Shown here: in pieces, positions 50,061-64,000 of the stretch | How the letters are laid out: every line of letters starts with the position of its first letter | How positions within the stretch are numbered: position 1 is the stretch's first letter | Assembly: GCA_024734555.1 (NCBI GenBank) | Contig: JANPWX010000172.1 | Coordinates: forward strand, 1,949,545 to 2,013,544 | Source: Trochalopteron elliotii | Lineage: Eukaryota; Chordata; Aves; Passeriformes; Leiothrichidae | Length of the DNA stretch: 64,000 nucleotides | Reading direction: 5' to 3' | Notes under the pieces: model-generated | Seen by the model: the letters and a program-made list of their open reading frames with translations, nothing else | What the model was told of the DNA's origin: nothing | Databases searched by the model: none | Made by a program: the position numbers and the translations under genes

Positions 50061-53000
50061 AGGAGAATAAAAGGTCAAAATTATGCTAGATTTCAAACTC
50101 AGTGAGCTAATAACATGGTACTGCTACATGTATTAAGAGCTAGACTGTGTGTAAGAAATAGGGATTGGGAAGTTTCAGCAGAAGTCCCTTTAACAGCTCC
50201 AGGAATACTTAAAAACACAGGTGAATTAGTGAGAAGTAGACAGAGTCAACGAAAGTGAAGGGAACTTACAAAGAATGGAGGAAGAGACTGCAGTGCCTCC
50301 TTCTTGAGGAGAATGACAAGGGACATGACATCAGACTTAGAGTGCATCAGCTTTTCTCCGGGAGGGTGGTGATCCATTGGAAGTTGGTGGGACAAAAAAG
50401 AAGTGAGTTCCCCAGCTAATGGAAGGATTACTGGCAGCCTGTCTCACATGTTTACTCAACACTATAATTATCATTACCTACAGACTCACTGAGTTCTGAT
50501 TTGCCCTCCACTGAATGATTGGTATCCTAGTAACACATTTTTTCTTTTCTTTTCTTTTTTTTTTTAAATATCAGTTATTTTTATCTTTGCATGATTTGTC
50601 AAAGCAAAGACTGAGGATCTTTCATGCTGTGTAAAGTCTATGTTTTACCAAGACAGATAGTCTTTGTTATGCTCTTCAGGAGATCTTGGATCATACAACT
50701 TGTTATTCCAGTTCAGAGCAGTCACTTCACCTGATTTTCCTTCTCCGCAGCAACTGTTACCTTCACAGTATGTTCTTAATGAATGTAAAAATCAGGGAAC
50801 AAGAAAGATTGCTTCAACTCAATTTTGCTTCCACTCCAAACAAATCTTGCTCCCTCCCCAGGTACTCAATATAGTTATGTCAGGCCAAACAATTTGAGTC
50901 TTAATTAGAAAATTATTAGTCAAAGAACATTGTGATTTCTTCCCATGCACACATCCACCGTGATATAACAAAAGCCACCATTTCCAAGGTGCATGACACC
51001 CTAAATCCACCTTTGTCTTAGGGAAAGAGGAGCACTAGTTCTGCAGTGTCCCAGATCCCCTCTGGATACCACTCTCTAGCAGTTTTTATGATAAGAATTT
51101 GCTGCCTGGACCTTTGGCTTTCAAAGCTGTCTCTAGGACTGTCTCATGTTCTTTTATTACGAAGGCCAACAATTAAACCAGCTACCATTATCACTTCATT
51201 GTGGGGATTGGTACCTTTATTAAGTCTGCATGAGATCAAAGTTGTTGGGAATCTCTCCCTGGCTGAAGGTGCCAGCAGGAGTGCAGGAATTAGAGCAATG
51301 TAAGGTGATAGCCAAGGTCTATCAAGGGGCAAGATGAGTCGAGCTGCTCAAGATCTTAGCTTTGCCATGTTTTCCAGCTTTTACTTTCTCTTTTGGGTGG
51401 TCATGGGTTTTTTTCAGTCCAAAACACCCTGCCACACCAAATTCCCATTTTTATCTGATTCATAACATTTCTGCATGGCTAAGGAAATTAAACAGTGATG
51501 TCCAGTGGTTTTTGAGTGCAAACATCTTGAAAAAGGAGTGGAAAGCCTCTCTTGTCATCAGTAGTGGACTAAGGACCCTCTGCTTCACCTGCAGGTCCTG
51601 CTTGTTTCTGTGCTCGTTAAGAAACTCTACTTTATGATTGCCTATGAAAGGTCATATTGCTTCTACATCAGATTTGTTTCCCTGTCACTTTTCCCAGGCA
51701 TGACTAGACCAACTCAGGATCTTCACTGATGGCCATGGGTGAAGGGACTGGCACACAGAATCATCACAAACATTAACTAATTTTGGCTAGTAAAGAACCT
51801 CCAGAACCAAATCCTGCCTGTGCCCTGGGTAGAGGCTCATGACTCCTGGAAGCCCATGGAAGTGAGAGCTGCTGTTGGGTGAGGGTGTCAGGTGGGTATG
51901 CCAAAGAACCACTGACTGCTGCACCATTAAAAGAACACGTTTCCTAGGTTATAGAGAGAGATAATTTCTGCCTACAGAAGTTCCTTAAATACACCTTTAT
52001 TATAGACGGTTTGAAAATATATGTTGAGAACCAACAACACTAACATGTGAGTAAATTATAATGTATTGTATGAACTGTCTAGTCACAAGCCCAAAATATC
52101 AAGACAATTCCCCTTTTCTGTGGATAAAATCAAAACAGAGGGATCAAAATCTGATGGAAAAAGACGCTCACAAGTTTCAGACATGAATCCTGCCACATTT
52201 CAGAGATTTTATATTTGTTGTTTGACACCGTATCTTGAGTGAGACACTGAAAGTAGACTCTACAGACTTTTCCAAGAGTCATCTGTGTTGTGCTGTCCCT
52301 GAAGTTTTCTATCACTTCATATGGCAACATGTTAATAAAGATTGAGCATTTGCACTTCCATCACCCCTACTTTAAATGCATTATTTTTTAATACAGGACC
52401 AAATAAATCTGAGTGCAAGAAAGATATCAAGAAAAGACTTGAAATGTATGGAAGCTATCCAGATGGATGTCAAAGAAAAAGCAAACGGCAAGGAAAAAAT
52501 AATCTTATCCTGCCCACACTGGGTCTTAGAAACTAAATTTCTGTGTGCCACTTCAGCATAACTAGGAGCAACTATATAATCAGCTAGGTTATCATTACTC
52601 ATTTGTCTGCCACACAGTCGGGGTGAATGATGGCATCATCAGAGGAGAGATGCCATTAAAGTCAGTAGTCTCATTGTGAAGTTATTTAGCTATTGCACAC
52701 AGAAAATAAGGTACTCCCTGCTCAAAAAGCTGCATTTCTACTTTGCAGACATTAACAAAACAATGCAAAATCACAAAAGGGATTGCATGCTCAAAACTTC
52801 AGAGCAGACCATTAAAACTAGGACAGTGGGTTGCCTGTTAATGTACTCCACAGCTGGGATTGTACACATGGTGCTTGGAAACATCCAGTCTCAGGGTTGA
52901 TACATCCCAACACAGCTGCCATTGTGCTCACATCCACAATGAGGTGAGGAGGGTAAAGAAATCAAAGCAAAACAGAAGCTATAAATTTTTCTTTAGAGTC

Positions 53001-54974
53001 CCTGAGAACACTGTACCTCTACTGTGGTGTAAAAATAAAAAGAAAACAAAAAAAGAGAAAGAAGCGAATAACCTTGTACTCAGTTTAGAAAATGAAAACA
53101 AAGGGAAAATTACTTGATCTTATAGAAGTGATGCACCAGGTTATTATGCTCAGTTAATTTATTTTAAACTTTGCTCTATGTAAAGGGTCTCGCCTATTTC
53201 TCTTTTGTTTTGCTGTGAGGATTTTTTTCATCAGAAAATAGTCATATGCTATAACAAATTGTAGAATATGAAAGCCAGATGCCTTACATATTCCTTTGAC
53301 TCTTATCTGCTTCCCTCCACCTAAACATTATAATTTTTCTTTACCCCAAGACAAGAACGTTTCCTAATCTTTCTTTTGGCCCCTAAACAAAGACAAAATT
53401 TGACTTGAAAAATGGAGGATTTATCAATTGTTAGAACCATATAATCAATAGTTTTCAAAGGGAAAATGTTGATAATTGGACACTTGCCAAACACCACTCT
53501 TGGCAGGAGGAAATTTGTATACTATTTTTGAGAGGTGGAGGGAACATCTGTCTTTGCACTAAGGACAAATGGTGAATAATGTTTCAAACCAGTATTTTTA
53601 TTTTGCCATTAGTAAAAAAAAATAAAAATTTGCTCAAGGTTAAATTTTGATTATTCTCATGCCAGTGGTGAAATTTCTCTAAGCTCTGTTTGGATTAGAG
53701 CTTCACCTGTGGCATATCACAAGAGTGAATTACCTCTCAATCTGTTGTTTTCTGCAAACTTCCCAGACTAAAGGATTTCATTCACTTAATGTATATTCTT
53801 GACATAAGGATGTCAGAGACTGCAACTTGTAGCTAGAGAATGAAAAGAGGAGGAAAACTTGACTTCCAATTAGATGTAAGAATAGTCAGTTTTGTCGCAG
53901 TGAAATAATCCTGCTGAATGTGGAGATATTGATAATGACTGTGCAGCTTTGTTTCTACAGGAGATGCAGTAGAAAATAGCAAAGGTAAATTGCCCAAGTA
54001 ATGTCCACTTCAGGTTGTGCAGTGGGTCATGGTAAACTGGTCACTATTATCTCTATATTCATGTAAATGTACTTAGCAGAGCCTAATAAAAGTTTTGCTT
54101 CAACTGAGTGACAATTGAAATGAGTCTGCAAACTTGTGGTCAAAAGAGGAACCAACGATGGAAAAAATATATCATTTTCCCAGTTCTTTACTAACTGTGC
54201 AGTGTAATCTGATCACAGAAGGATGAGAAAATTTGTATGATGTGTCATCATCAGAGGAAGACATAATTTGCATTGTTTAACAGATACGTTCCCTGACACT
54301 AAATAGCTACTTGTGTTTTTTACCCTGGGCACCAGGAAGGGAGAGAGAGACATGACTGTCTAAAAAAAGGCTAAAAGGAATAATGGCGTCAGCAAAAATT
54401 AAATTCCCAGAAAAATACTGGAATTATTTACAGTCAGCTGCAATAAAAAACTGAGATAAATAATAGCTGCCAATGGTTTGTAAAGGACAGATAGGACCAA
54501 AGCAACTAAATTTTTCATGGTGGGTAAGCCGTGTGAATAGAGAGAGGGAATATTTCAATGGCTTTAGCAAAAAACTCACTAAAAAGGCCAGTTAAGTAAA
54601 GAAAAACAAAACCATAAATAAAACAAAAAAACCCAAGCAAACAGAAACAGAAAAATTAAAAATACCAACTAAAAAAAAAGATGACAACAACAGCAAAAAA
54701 AAACTTGCCAAAAAGGGGGGACCAAACTGGACAAAAAACTACTCAGGAAGTATTTAGTAGTTCTGCAGAGGGTCTTAAGGTATTTTTCATCATTTTTATT
54801 TGTGAGATGGAAAACTGCATGCATTAATATTACAAATGCACACCTGGAAGGCTGGAAGGAAGGAGAAGAACTCTAAGGGATCTCAGCAAACTAAAAAAAT
54901 TACCTAGAAATAAGATGGAGTCAAATAACAAGATTTTGCAACTGCAAAATGATTAAGACAATAGTGATTAATTG
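50061..54974. other. intergenic DNA, no gene recognised
   Basis: Unique AT-rich sequence, with an A-rich stretch near 54.6 kb. Only short chance frames. Confidence 0.6.
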
Positions 54975-55563
54975 CACAAAGAAAGGATAAGGATTAACTG
55001 GGTAGGGAAGAATTCTGCAGAAAAGGATCTGGGGCTTGTTGTAGATCACAAGTTGAATAGGAGTCAACAAGGACCCACTGTTATGAAAAAAATAAATATT
55101 ACAGTGGGATGGATAAAGGGAATTATTGTCTGGAGGACAATACTCTACTTAGCATTACTAAAACCTCAGCTGGAGGTCTGTGTTCAGTTTTAGAAAATGC
55201 ATTTCAAGAAATGTATAGACCATTGGAGAAGAGTTGAGTTTGGACATCTTAAAATTGGGGATGTTTCATCTAGAGAAAAAAGACCTGAGGAACAAAATAC
55301 AGTCATAAAGTATTTTATAGAATAATATGAAAAGGAATGGGATTATCTGTTTCCCACGTCCATGTAGGACAGGACAAGGAATCATAGGGCTTAAAATGAA
55401 GAAAGAATTGAACCAAACATTAGAAAAAACTTCTTCTAACTCTAAGGGTAGCTAAGTACTGAGCTGGAAGCTTTTAAGACTCATTTACGCAAACCACTGA
55501 GGCACAGGTATAAGAAGTAGATGATTTTCACAGGTCCCTACAAGCCTTATTGTCTGTGACTGT
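54975..55563 (+). mobile_element. old CR1 LINE fragment (ORF2 end and 3' region)
   Basis: A diverged plus-strand CR1. A frame at 54972-55193 keeps CR1 ORF2 C-terminal signatures (AEKDLGLVVDHKLNRSQQG and a later LEVCVQF in place of LEYCVQF). Downstream it can be followed through GATGATTTTCACAGGTCCCT to a decayed 3' end near 55563. It has many substitutions and short indels, so it is old. Confidence 0.8.
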
Positions 55564-58500
55564 GTTCATTTGGAAATGCCTGAGCTATTGAGGTAATAGA
55601 TATTATCAATACCTTGTAAAAAATTCAAATATTTCATATTAATATGAAAACAATATGTGGAAACCAACATCTGGTTTTGTAATAGCTGCCATAATAAATT
55701 TCACCTACTAGTGAAGTGATCACGCACATTTCCTTTTGCCATACAAAGAAGCATTTTTTCAATATTATTTTCCAAGCCTTCATTTACAGCTGTATCTTCT
55801 GAAAGGAGCTCACTTTCTAAAACCTGCAGATGCTTTCATTTTTCTAACAGTTTTGAAGAAACTCCATTGAAACCCAATTAGTTGTAGTATGACAGAAAAA
55901 GCCAGAGATCTTTGTCTACTACTTTAAGAAGAAAGTAGCTCATTTTCTGAGAATAAATATACTGTAATACTGTACATTTATAAATACATATATATTATAT
56001 TTACAGTAATATTGTATACTTACATATGCATTAATACTGCAGCAGGCAGTGAAGAGAAGGACCCTTATATTTTATATTATCTGTGCCATCCTTTGCTAAG
56101 GCAAGCCTATTTTTTACAAAACATTTTATAGCAGTTTTTAATGATTGCTACATATAATGAGTGGTTGCATATGGCTGGAGGGTAACATTAGCTCAACACA
56201 CAGGGTGATGTGAGCAGCCCTTTCATGTTTTATGGGTTGCCTGTCATGCTGTTGCTCTTACACTGTTCTTTGAACACAGTATATGAAGTACATATGCCAA
56301 AAAGAAGCTATGTAGTCATTCCAAAAGACCAAGGGGAAGGGCAGGAAGGAAATACCTGGCTGTTAGATACATCAGATGAAAATCACTTCATTAACAGTGT
56401 ATTCAAAGGTTAAGGGGAAGGATGTTTGCAGACAGCTATCTCTGAACTCTTGAAAAGCAACACACACAAATGCACCAGCAGAACTACAAGTGAGGATCCC
56501 TTCTGCCAGCACTCCTGGTTTTTCCCATTACCCACATCAGTTTCAAACAGGTGTAAATCAGTGTCCAAAGCTAATCCTGATTTCTGTCAGTGTGGAGGAA
56601 CAATCTGGATATTTTTCTCTTCTAAGTCTTGCAGATCTAGTGATTGTCCATAAGTATTATGAGGTTCTCATAAATGTGAGACTGTAGGGTTGTGTAAGTT
56701 TTATCTTTCATAATCTGCAGTGGAAGAAAAGGAGCACTGACAGCACAAAAGACTTTTTTCTTTATGTGTCTGTATAAACAGGTGCTGGGCCATCTTCAGA
56801 CCATTACAGCTCCTAACACAGTCACCATCACTGCCACAGGAGCTGAGTTCAAGGAAGCAAGGGGTGGTGAAAATTCTTGGTACACTTCCCAGACTTGCCT
56901 TCCTTGCCCAGGCTGCCTGAACAACATCTTACATCCTTGCCTTCATCACCAGCTTACCTGATGCACTTTCTCCAGGAGCTGCAGGTCCTTTCTTCTGTGA
57001 CAACAGTGTGGGATAACACAGATATTGCCCAGCAGCACTGTCAGCCCCTACCTCTCCCTTCACCACTGCCACTCTCTGTGGGTCCTGTGCTGCACCCGCC
57101 CCATGACACTACAACTGCCCCTAAAATGGGACTGGGGAACTCAGCTGGGTTAAAAACAACCTTTTCTTTTGCTGAGTTATTTTTAACTCAGATCAGTTCC
57201 CCGATCCGGGTCACCATGTTGCTGCACAAATAGCTGTACCAAGATGTGCCAGCATATTTGCAGAGTAGAAAAAATTTGATAGAGGAGGGAAGGAGACAGT
57301 TTGATTGTGGGGAGAAACTACTAAGAGCATTCTCAGAGCTTCTGAGCAGGCACACTGTGTGTCCTCACCCAGGGTCTCCAGTGAGAACAAGGCCCAGAAG
57401 GCTTTGTGCTGCATGATGAAGACACCTGGACAATATCCATGGTGCAGTGTTTTGTGTTGCTGTTGTGGTTTGGGAAAGCTGGATGGCAGGACCTCTAAGG
57501 CCATCAGGAATTTGGGAAAAGTACTTTTGTCACCAGATTTATCAGCTGCTTTGCTCATGTGGTACATATGGGCTTCATAAAGAGCTGGTCCTATTCCAGT
57601 TTACAGTACAATTTTGTGAACTTTACAGAGCGTGTGTATAACTGATATCCTCTACAGTATCAAATATCTGATGTCAGAAGCTGCAACTCAAGTTTAAATG
57701 TGTAAGGTAACAGTTTAGATTAGGTGAAAATGGAATCACCCCACAGGTGGGTTGGGTATGAGCTGAGCACAGGAGAGCTTGCTCTTCAGTTTTCCAGGCT
57801 GAAACAAGACTGCCATGAGTAGTTGCCTGTGTAGCCCAGAGAAGGGCATATGAACTAGCCCACGTGGCAAATGGAGTATTTTGAGACTGTGCCAGTAGCA
57901 AATATGAACCAGGAAGTAGAGTGCAAAGTAAATGAGGGATATAGAAAGAAAAATCAGATGCTTGTGCACATGTGAGAGTTGGTAGATGTAAGTCAGGCCA
58001 ATCAGAGAGCTGCTGGGAAATAGCAGCCCCAGTTCTGACAGAGGTTAAAATACCTCATGTCTCCCAAGTAAACTGGAATAAGCAGTTGCCAAGATATCCA
58101 GTTTTTACACTTTGGCTGGAATCGTATTTCACACCTGCCCTACCTGCAGCCTTTTTCTTTCTGATCTCATAACTAGAACTCTTGCCATAATTCTTGCTAA
58201 ATAAACCATTTCCTTCTTCTGCCACTAAGGTGGTTTGATGTTGCAAAGTGAGACAAAATAAAGATGCTGCTACAGAAGAACCAGAGTCATATAAAGTGAT
58301 ATAGCATCACCCCAAGGGGAGTGCTTCTCAAGGCATGTTCAGGGCCAGGCACTTCCTACCACAAGCTATGTTTTGGAAAGAAGTTCTTGCTGCCAAGTAT
58401 GTCCTTTACCCCACCCCATTTCTTTCTACTGCAGAAAAATGAAATACCAAACATAACTCCAGGCAAATCCCCAAACTTCCAATAAACAAATGCTGAAATA

Positions 58501-61500
58501 CGTGATCTCAACAGAAACTGGAAATCAGAATGGTATTTGAATGAGGTAATATTGGAAATCTGTCTTCTTGGAAGTGGTTCTGTGGCAGTATTGTAAAATT
58601 AACTTTGTAAGCTCCCCCCCTTTCTGAAAGGTGTCTAGCAAGGACACAGTAAAGAGATGCATTTTTTATTGATTGCAAATTTTGAAGTAAAATTGTAGAA
58701 GTTCACATGATGTTGCCAAGTGCTCATAAGGAAGAGTCATCTGAATATTTAAATTGGATTTGGATGCAATGGAGGTGTGCTTCAGACAGGTCTCAGAAGC
58801 TCATGGTTAAGCATGTCTTGAAATGTCACTGCTCAAAGGTACCAGAATGAACCTTTAACAAGGTCAGCTGTGTTCCTGACTTCTTATGCTCCAGAAGCCA
58901 CTCCAGCATATCAGGACACTGTGATCAGCACAATGGCAGTTCACACAGTGGGGACCATATTGCTAATCTCCCCATTTTGCAGAATACATGTGTTCTGTGG
59001 AGTGTTTTTTGCTCTGAATCAGGATGTTTGGGAGTTCAGATCAAATGTTCTTACTGAGAGAGTCAGCCAGCTAATCTCCATGCCAGGAAATGAAGCCATC
59101 TGATGTCCCGAGGTGAAGCTATAGGAGGCTGTATGAGTCCAGAACAACTTGAAATCTGTTTTATAAATAAATCCTCATTGGTTTGGAGTGTCTATTTTCT
59201 ACCACAATCAGTATTGCCTTCTTTTTATTTTCAGGCCTTCTCAATGGGATGAATGCAGGTAACTTACAGGTACATACTACTTGCAGGTACAATTTTACAG
59301 ATTTTACAGATTTGTAAACAGCCTTTCTAATGCTGTTTGCAAAAAACATAAATGCTGTCTGAAAGAGAGAGAGTAACACTTTGTACTGGTAAGCTGTAAT
59401 TTGCTATTCTGCCTCTGAATCTTGTGCATTGCAATACTGCAAATCAAGATCCTGGAGACTGAGAGAAGCATGTTTGTTCAGCTCTATTGGCAGTGACATT
59501 AACCTCAAACAAATTAAAAGTTTCAGCTAGAGAAGTCTTTTTAAATTTTATTTGTGTCATTAGCTCAATAGGTCTCTGTCCTCCAATCTTTTGGACAATG
59601 AGGGAAATCCAAAAGTAAAAATCCTCTCTTTATTTTGATGATGTTCTGAAAAGATTGTCTCTGTAAGATGAGCATAGGACCTGCTGGCATAGACAACTTA
59701 TGCTTCCAAGTCATTGTTCAAAGGATTTACATTCCCCCACTGACTACAGAAGGCCCCACATCCTGGTGTGAAGACGCACAGCATGATTAGATCAAATATG
59801 ATTGCTGCTGATGCCAAAATGGGAAGAAGATCCTTTTACCTCTTCTCAGTGCAGCTGCTGGCTCCAATTTCCTTGTCCACTTACCTTTGTGCCAGGTCTG
59901 GCATCCAGCAGGATCAGCCATAGATCTTCTCAACTCAGGAGAAAATTAAAGCCATCAGAAAACTGTGCATAGCTCTCGGCCAGCTTTGTGAGCTGAACTG
60001 GTCCAGCCCAGTGAGTTGTGGAGTAAGTCCTCTGACATTACAGTAAGATGATATAGATGTATAAGAGCAGTAAGGTCACCTGCTTGCAGTTTTTCATAGG
60101 AAGCTTGAAAATCTTTGGAGGCATTTGGACAATTTAAAGTAGCAGGATGTAGTTCCCTCACCATGTGTAGCTACCCAGAATCCAATAGAGAATTTCTGTG
60201 CTAAGGAACCAATTGCTCAGGGTAAAGATGCCAAGGAAAGATGCTGAATTCCCAAGCCATAGTTTGTAGAAGGGCTCTGCATGCATGACTTCCACTGGCA
60301 CAGGGACCAAAAGAGCTAAATTTGTTCAAAGCAGAGCACAAAGCAGGGATTTCAGGTGATACCAGAATACTGACTCAACAATTAAGAGGTCCAGTTAAGG
60401 GCCAAGGAAACAGCAAATGTTTTGCTGGGTGGGCAGTCCCCACTACCCAACCAACAGAATGAGGGCAGAGGCATCTCAGCAATGAGGGGCACTGACAGTA
60501 AAGTCAGGTCATCTCTGCCTCCCTCCATACACAGCTCGTGGGGTTGTGTTCAAACACTTACATGAGTGACAGCAGCACCATTTTGGGGACTCAACTACCT
60601 TTATCTGGAGAAATTGGGAGGATTTATAGACTATACACTAAAAGGCCTGGGAAGGAAGACCTCTGTCTTTTTTGTCTTTGAAGTTTACACTCTTTCTTCC
60701 CCTTATCACTCGAATTTTTACCAGAGCAGAGAATGAATTTCACCATCAAAACATTAGACAGTTGTGTAAAATAAGAAGTATTTTTCCAAAGAGGAAGCTC
60801 AAATGTTTCTGCCCAAGGCAATTCAGGATCAAAAGAAGGACACATTGATTTCTCAAATAAAAGAATTTTCAAATGAGAGTCCCTTACTCTTTGGAGCTTT
60901 TTAGAAAATGATTTGCAGATGGCACATCTCTCCGGTGTGACTTTTTCCAGACACATGGAGCATTTAGCACATCCGCAGTTCGGAGGCAGTGCAGCTCGAA
61001 CATTTATGTGCCGACTCAGTAAATGAACATATTACTGTGAGTGCCTCCTAGGTAAATAACAGAAGTTTCCTTATGAAAGGATCAAAGGAAATGCTAACAA
61101 ACCCCTTCCACTGGCACAATACAAAGTGCCCGTTTATCAGCTATCTGCAATTATTTACACAAGAAGGTCCCGCAGAGCCCAAGGAGGCACATGGTGCCAG
61201 CTGTGATGCATGGCCCCATGCACCTGGAGCTGAGGGCAAGGAGGGGAGCCCAGCCTTTGGACACAAACTTGCATGAATGGAATTGGTGTTGTTCTGGGAA
61301 TGCAGCTCAATGGAAAAGTCTGTTTCAAGTGCACTGGTACATATAGATCGATAGCAAAATGTGCAGGATTGGCATAATATTCAAAGAAGCATGCCTTTAA
61401 AAAATACAGGCAAAATCTTTACATCCACACTACAGCTTCCAGATGTTTACCAGAACACCTAGAAATTATTATTATGGTGAAAATCGTATTTCTTCACTTG

Positions 61501-61862
61501 GCTCCATGTGCTGTCTTTGTCAGCTGTGTTCTCACCAAGAATTATGTCCATAACCTCTGCTCAGTTTAACCAGTGAAAGCTACACATGTGAAAAGATGAG
61601 ATACATAATTCTTGAAGTTAACCATGACCAAATCCTGTCAAGTGTAAAACTAAGTTTGTTTTAATAAGAATTGTTAAATAATAATGTTGTCTCAAAGATA
61701 TATCTTTCCCTTAAAATTACTGATGAAAAGGGACTCTAAAATTTTTTATTATTTGTGCATGCATATTAAATGGATACCAATAATACACACATATATACAC
61801 ACAGTGCTTGGAGGAGTTCTGTAAATGACTGTGGCATAAGGAGACATTTAACAGCAGCAAGT
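55564..61862. other. intergenic DNA, no gene recognised
   Basis: Unique sequence. A CpG-poor but C-rich stretch at 56.8-57.2 kb gives a frame of about 118 codons without recognisable motifs. Confidence 0.6.
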
Positions 61863-61971
61863 TGAAGATAGCATATCTTAAAAATTGCCTCTTCACATTT
61901 TAGGATGCTGGTTCAGTACTAATGCCACAGGAGGAGGGGTGCCTGCTGAACCAGCAGCAAGACCTTCTCTG
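61863..61971 (+). repeat. 109-bp duplicated segment, copy 1
   Basis: This segment is present again at 63680-63788, in the same orientation and of the same length, with five differences by eye. It contains TGCTGGTTCAG and, about 30 bp later, its exact reverse complement CTGAACCAGCA, so it can form a hairpin with an 11-bp stem. A pyrimidine-rich stretch ending in AG just before the hairpin looks like a splice acceptor. Similarity stops sharply at both ends. Its identity is unknown. Confidence 0.9.
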
Positions 61972-64000
61972 GACAGAAACTTGGGATTTCACTTGACGAG
62001 CTTCCCTCTTTGTGTTAACTTTCTGCAGTTCACTTCTCAGGAACAAGGTCACAGTCCCAAGGGCGTCATGACATCCGTGTGTATGGGCTTCAGGCTGCTC
62101 CAGCAAGAACATATGCCAGTGCTTTTGGGAGAGGATGTGTTTTTCATTTCAGTGTGAAAGCCCTTATCAATGTGCTAGCGTGTGGGGAGGCTCAGGAGAC
62201 TGTTTGGCAGGAGAATTATATAGAAAAAACTTATACCACAGCCTCTCGAGAGGGGAAATCCAAGACAGGTGGGTTAGGTACAAATATCAGAAGAGCACAT
62301 CACTAAATGATTACGAAAACCCTAGCAGTGCTGTCTCAGTGCATGGAATTAGTAGGAACCCAATTAAAAGCCCAGTATTGTTAGCAGTAAAGTGCCAACT
62401 GAGTTTGTGAATTCTGAATCAGGACAACTTTTGGAATGAAAGAAGTGTTGTAGCTGGATAAGCCAGAAAAAAAATGTGTTGGCAGAAAATTCTTTTCACC
62501 ATCAGTAATGAATTTGTTGACAGATATTACGTAGAACTGGATACAGACACTGCCTGTGCATGAACGATTTAACCAAAAATTACAACATACACCCTTTCAG
62601 AAGATTATATGACAAAAATAAACATCTCAGTAAGAACGTCTCTGAGCTCCACAATTTATCATGTTTCAAAGGAGTCTTATACTAAGAATATTTACAGCTG
62701 AAAATTTCATGATTGTGTTCTCATAGGCTTAGTCTTAACCAAGAGTAACATAAGCTGTGTTATATCTAAAAAACCAGCTTTAACTAGCAAAGTAAAATAA
62801 TTATCAGGGTAGTTTCTCCACCATGTAAGGCAGTTGCAAAGATTTATAGACCAATGCTGCAGGCTGTTTTTTTTTTTAATTTAAACAACAGCTACCAATG
62901 AAGGTGAAGTGTTTCAACAAAAGAGAATGTAATTTGAGATTATATTTGAGAAAACAATTTGGAGTTTACAGAAAGAAGGAACTTCAAAAAATGACCTGGG
63001 GGTTGAAACTATACACAATTGTTCTTATAGGAGCTTACAGTTGGAAAGTGTCTGGCCTAACCTGTTTCTCCTGAATGCAAATTCTTCACTGACGCAGTGG
63101 AACAGTGTTGTACAATGTCCATGCTGGAAGGGGATGGGCAGAACAACCTCAGAGCTGGCTTTACACACTGAAGGAACAGGAGTCTGGCAATTCTGTAAGC
63201 AAAGTTAAAACCCCTGACTTGGATACAAATGCCCCTTTTGTATCCAAGGAAGGGAGTAAAGTGCAGAGATCAGGAAAAACAGAAATTGTAGTTTCACCAC
63301 TGAAGTAACTCTACAGCTGGGGAAATGGGCTGGTCTCTTGTCACTCTTGTCTAATTCTGCTGGGTTTGCTGCTTCTGTGGACAAAGTGCAGTGAAAGGAC
63401 AGGAAAGACAAAGACAATATATCACATAACCTTTTTCCTTCTGTTGATCATTTCATCTTTTCTTATTTAACACATGAAGTGCATAAAACTGGTCCTTCTT
63501 GCTCCACTTTGAACCATCTTCTATTTCATCTGACAGGCACCTGGTTTCATAAGAGTTTGTTCTTCCAATCCTACTCTTGAGATGAGTGTGAGCTCACATG
63601 CATTGTGTTACACTCCCAGTGTTTGCTTTGGAGAGTCAGTTCAGAAATGAAGAATGTCTTTGGACCTGCTTTCCTGATTTGAAGATGGCATCTCTTAAAA
63701 ATTGCCTCTTCACATTTTAGGATGCTGGTTCAGTACTAATGCCACAGGAGGAGGGATGCTTGCTGAACCAGCAGCAAGACGTTCTCTGCAGTGAATCAGT
63801 GGTCACTGCCCAATAAAGGAATGTTTGTTTGTCGTTGCAAATGTAAACACCACAATTCAGGGACACCTTGTTATAAAGCCTATAGCCTCTAGGGATGTTT
63901 AGTTTACTACAATAAGCAAGATCTTTGCCTGACAATGCTGAAGTTAATTTTAGACACTTGCTGTTTCCATAAAGCTACAGTTTAGGTTCTAAATCATGGA
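61972..64000. other. intergenic DNA with copy 2 of the 109-bp segment, no gene recognised
   Basis: Apart from the duplicated segment nothing is recognised. The window ends in unique sequence. Confidence 0.6.
63680..63788 (+). repeat. 109-bp duplicated segment, copy 2
   Basis: This is the second copy of the segment at 61863-61971. The 11-bp inverted repeat is fully kept, and the differences fall in the loop and the outer parts. No target-site duplication is visible at either copy, so it is either a local duplication or two copies of an interspersed repeat that I do not recognise. Confidence 0.9.

Noticed and set aside
56877..57233. Pro/Leu/Ser-rich frame of 118 codons
   Set aside because: It comes from a C-rich stretch with no motif, and other frames overlap the same region.

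Overview
The window looks like a gene-poor stretch of a bird genome. Several truncated CR1 LINE fragments end in the avian CR1 3' signature (tandem attctatga or its complement). There is an ERVK-type LTR pair with a lysine-tRNA-like primer-binding site, and the background is AT-rich intergenic DNA with scattered homopolymers and microsatellites. The LTR type suggests a neoavian, probably passerine, bird, but I cannot fix the species. No protein-coding exon could be supported anywhere in the 64 kb.

The one gene I recognise firmly is the microRNA gene MIR148A, on the minus strand at 35715-35782. The whole mature miR-148a-3p is present and the 68-nt precursor hairpin is nearly identical to the vertebrate precursor. 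It lies inside a CpG island (about 35.59-36.72 kb) that is broken by a 394-base assembly gap exactly where an upstream promoter for a minus-strand primary transcript would be expected. In mammals MIR148A sits alone in a large desert between NPVF and NFE2L3, which fits the lack of other genes here.

Layout from left to right. 1-4.3 kb: unique sequence with poly-A/T tracts. 4.33-6.67 kb: a decayed ERVK-like element (LTR, primer-binding site, about 1.2 kb of degenerate internal sequence, second LTR). 6.7-12.6 kb: unique sequence with a TTTG microsatellite. 12.61-13.77 kb: a very homogeneous minisatellite of 18-bp units arranged in a 60-bp higher-order repeat, followed at once by a GC-rich patch with an excellent CTCF-type motif. 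13.8-35.5 kb: unique DNA with five CR1 pieces. 35.6-36.7 kb: CpG island and MIR148A. 36.7-64 kb: unique AT-rich DNA with one young and two old CR1 pieces, a TATAAA hexanucleotide array with a 99-base gap, and a 109-bp segment present twice 1.8 kb apart.

No operon-like gene cooperation is expected or seen. The plausible functional layout is a single microRNA transcription unit driven from the CpG island, with the CTCF-like site about 22 kb downstream of the microRNA (in its direction of transcription) as a candidate architectural element. The long open frames through the minisatellite follow from its 60-bp period and are not treated as genes.
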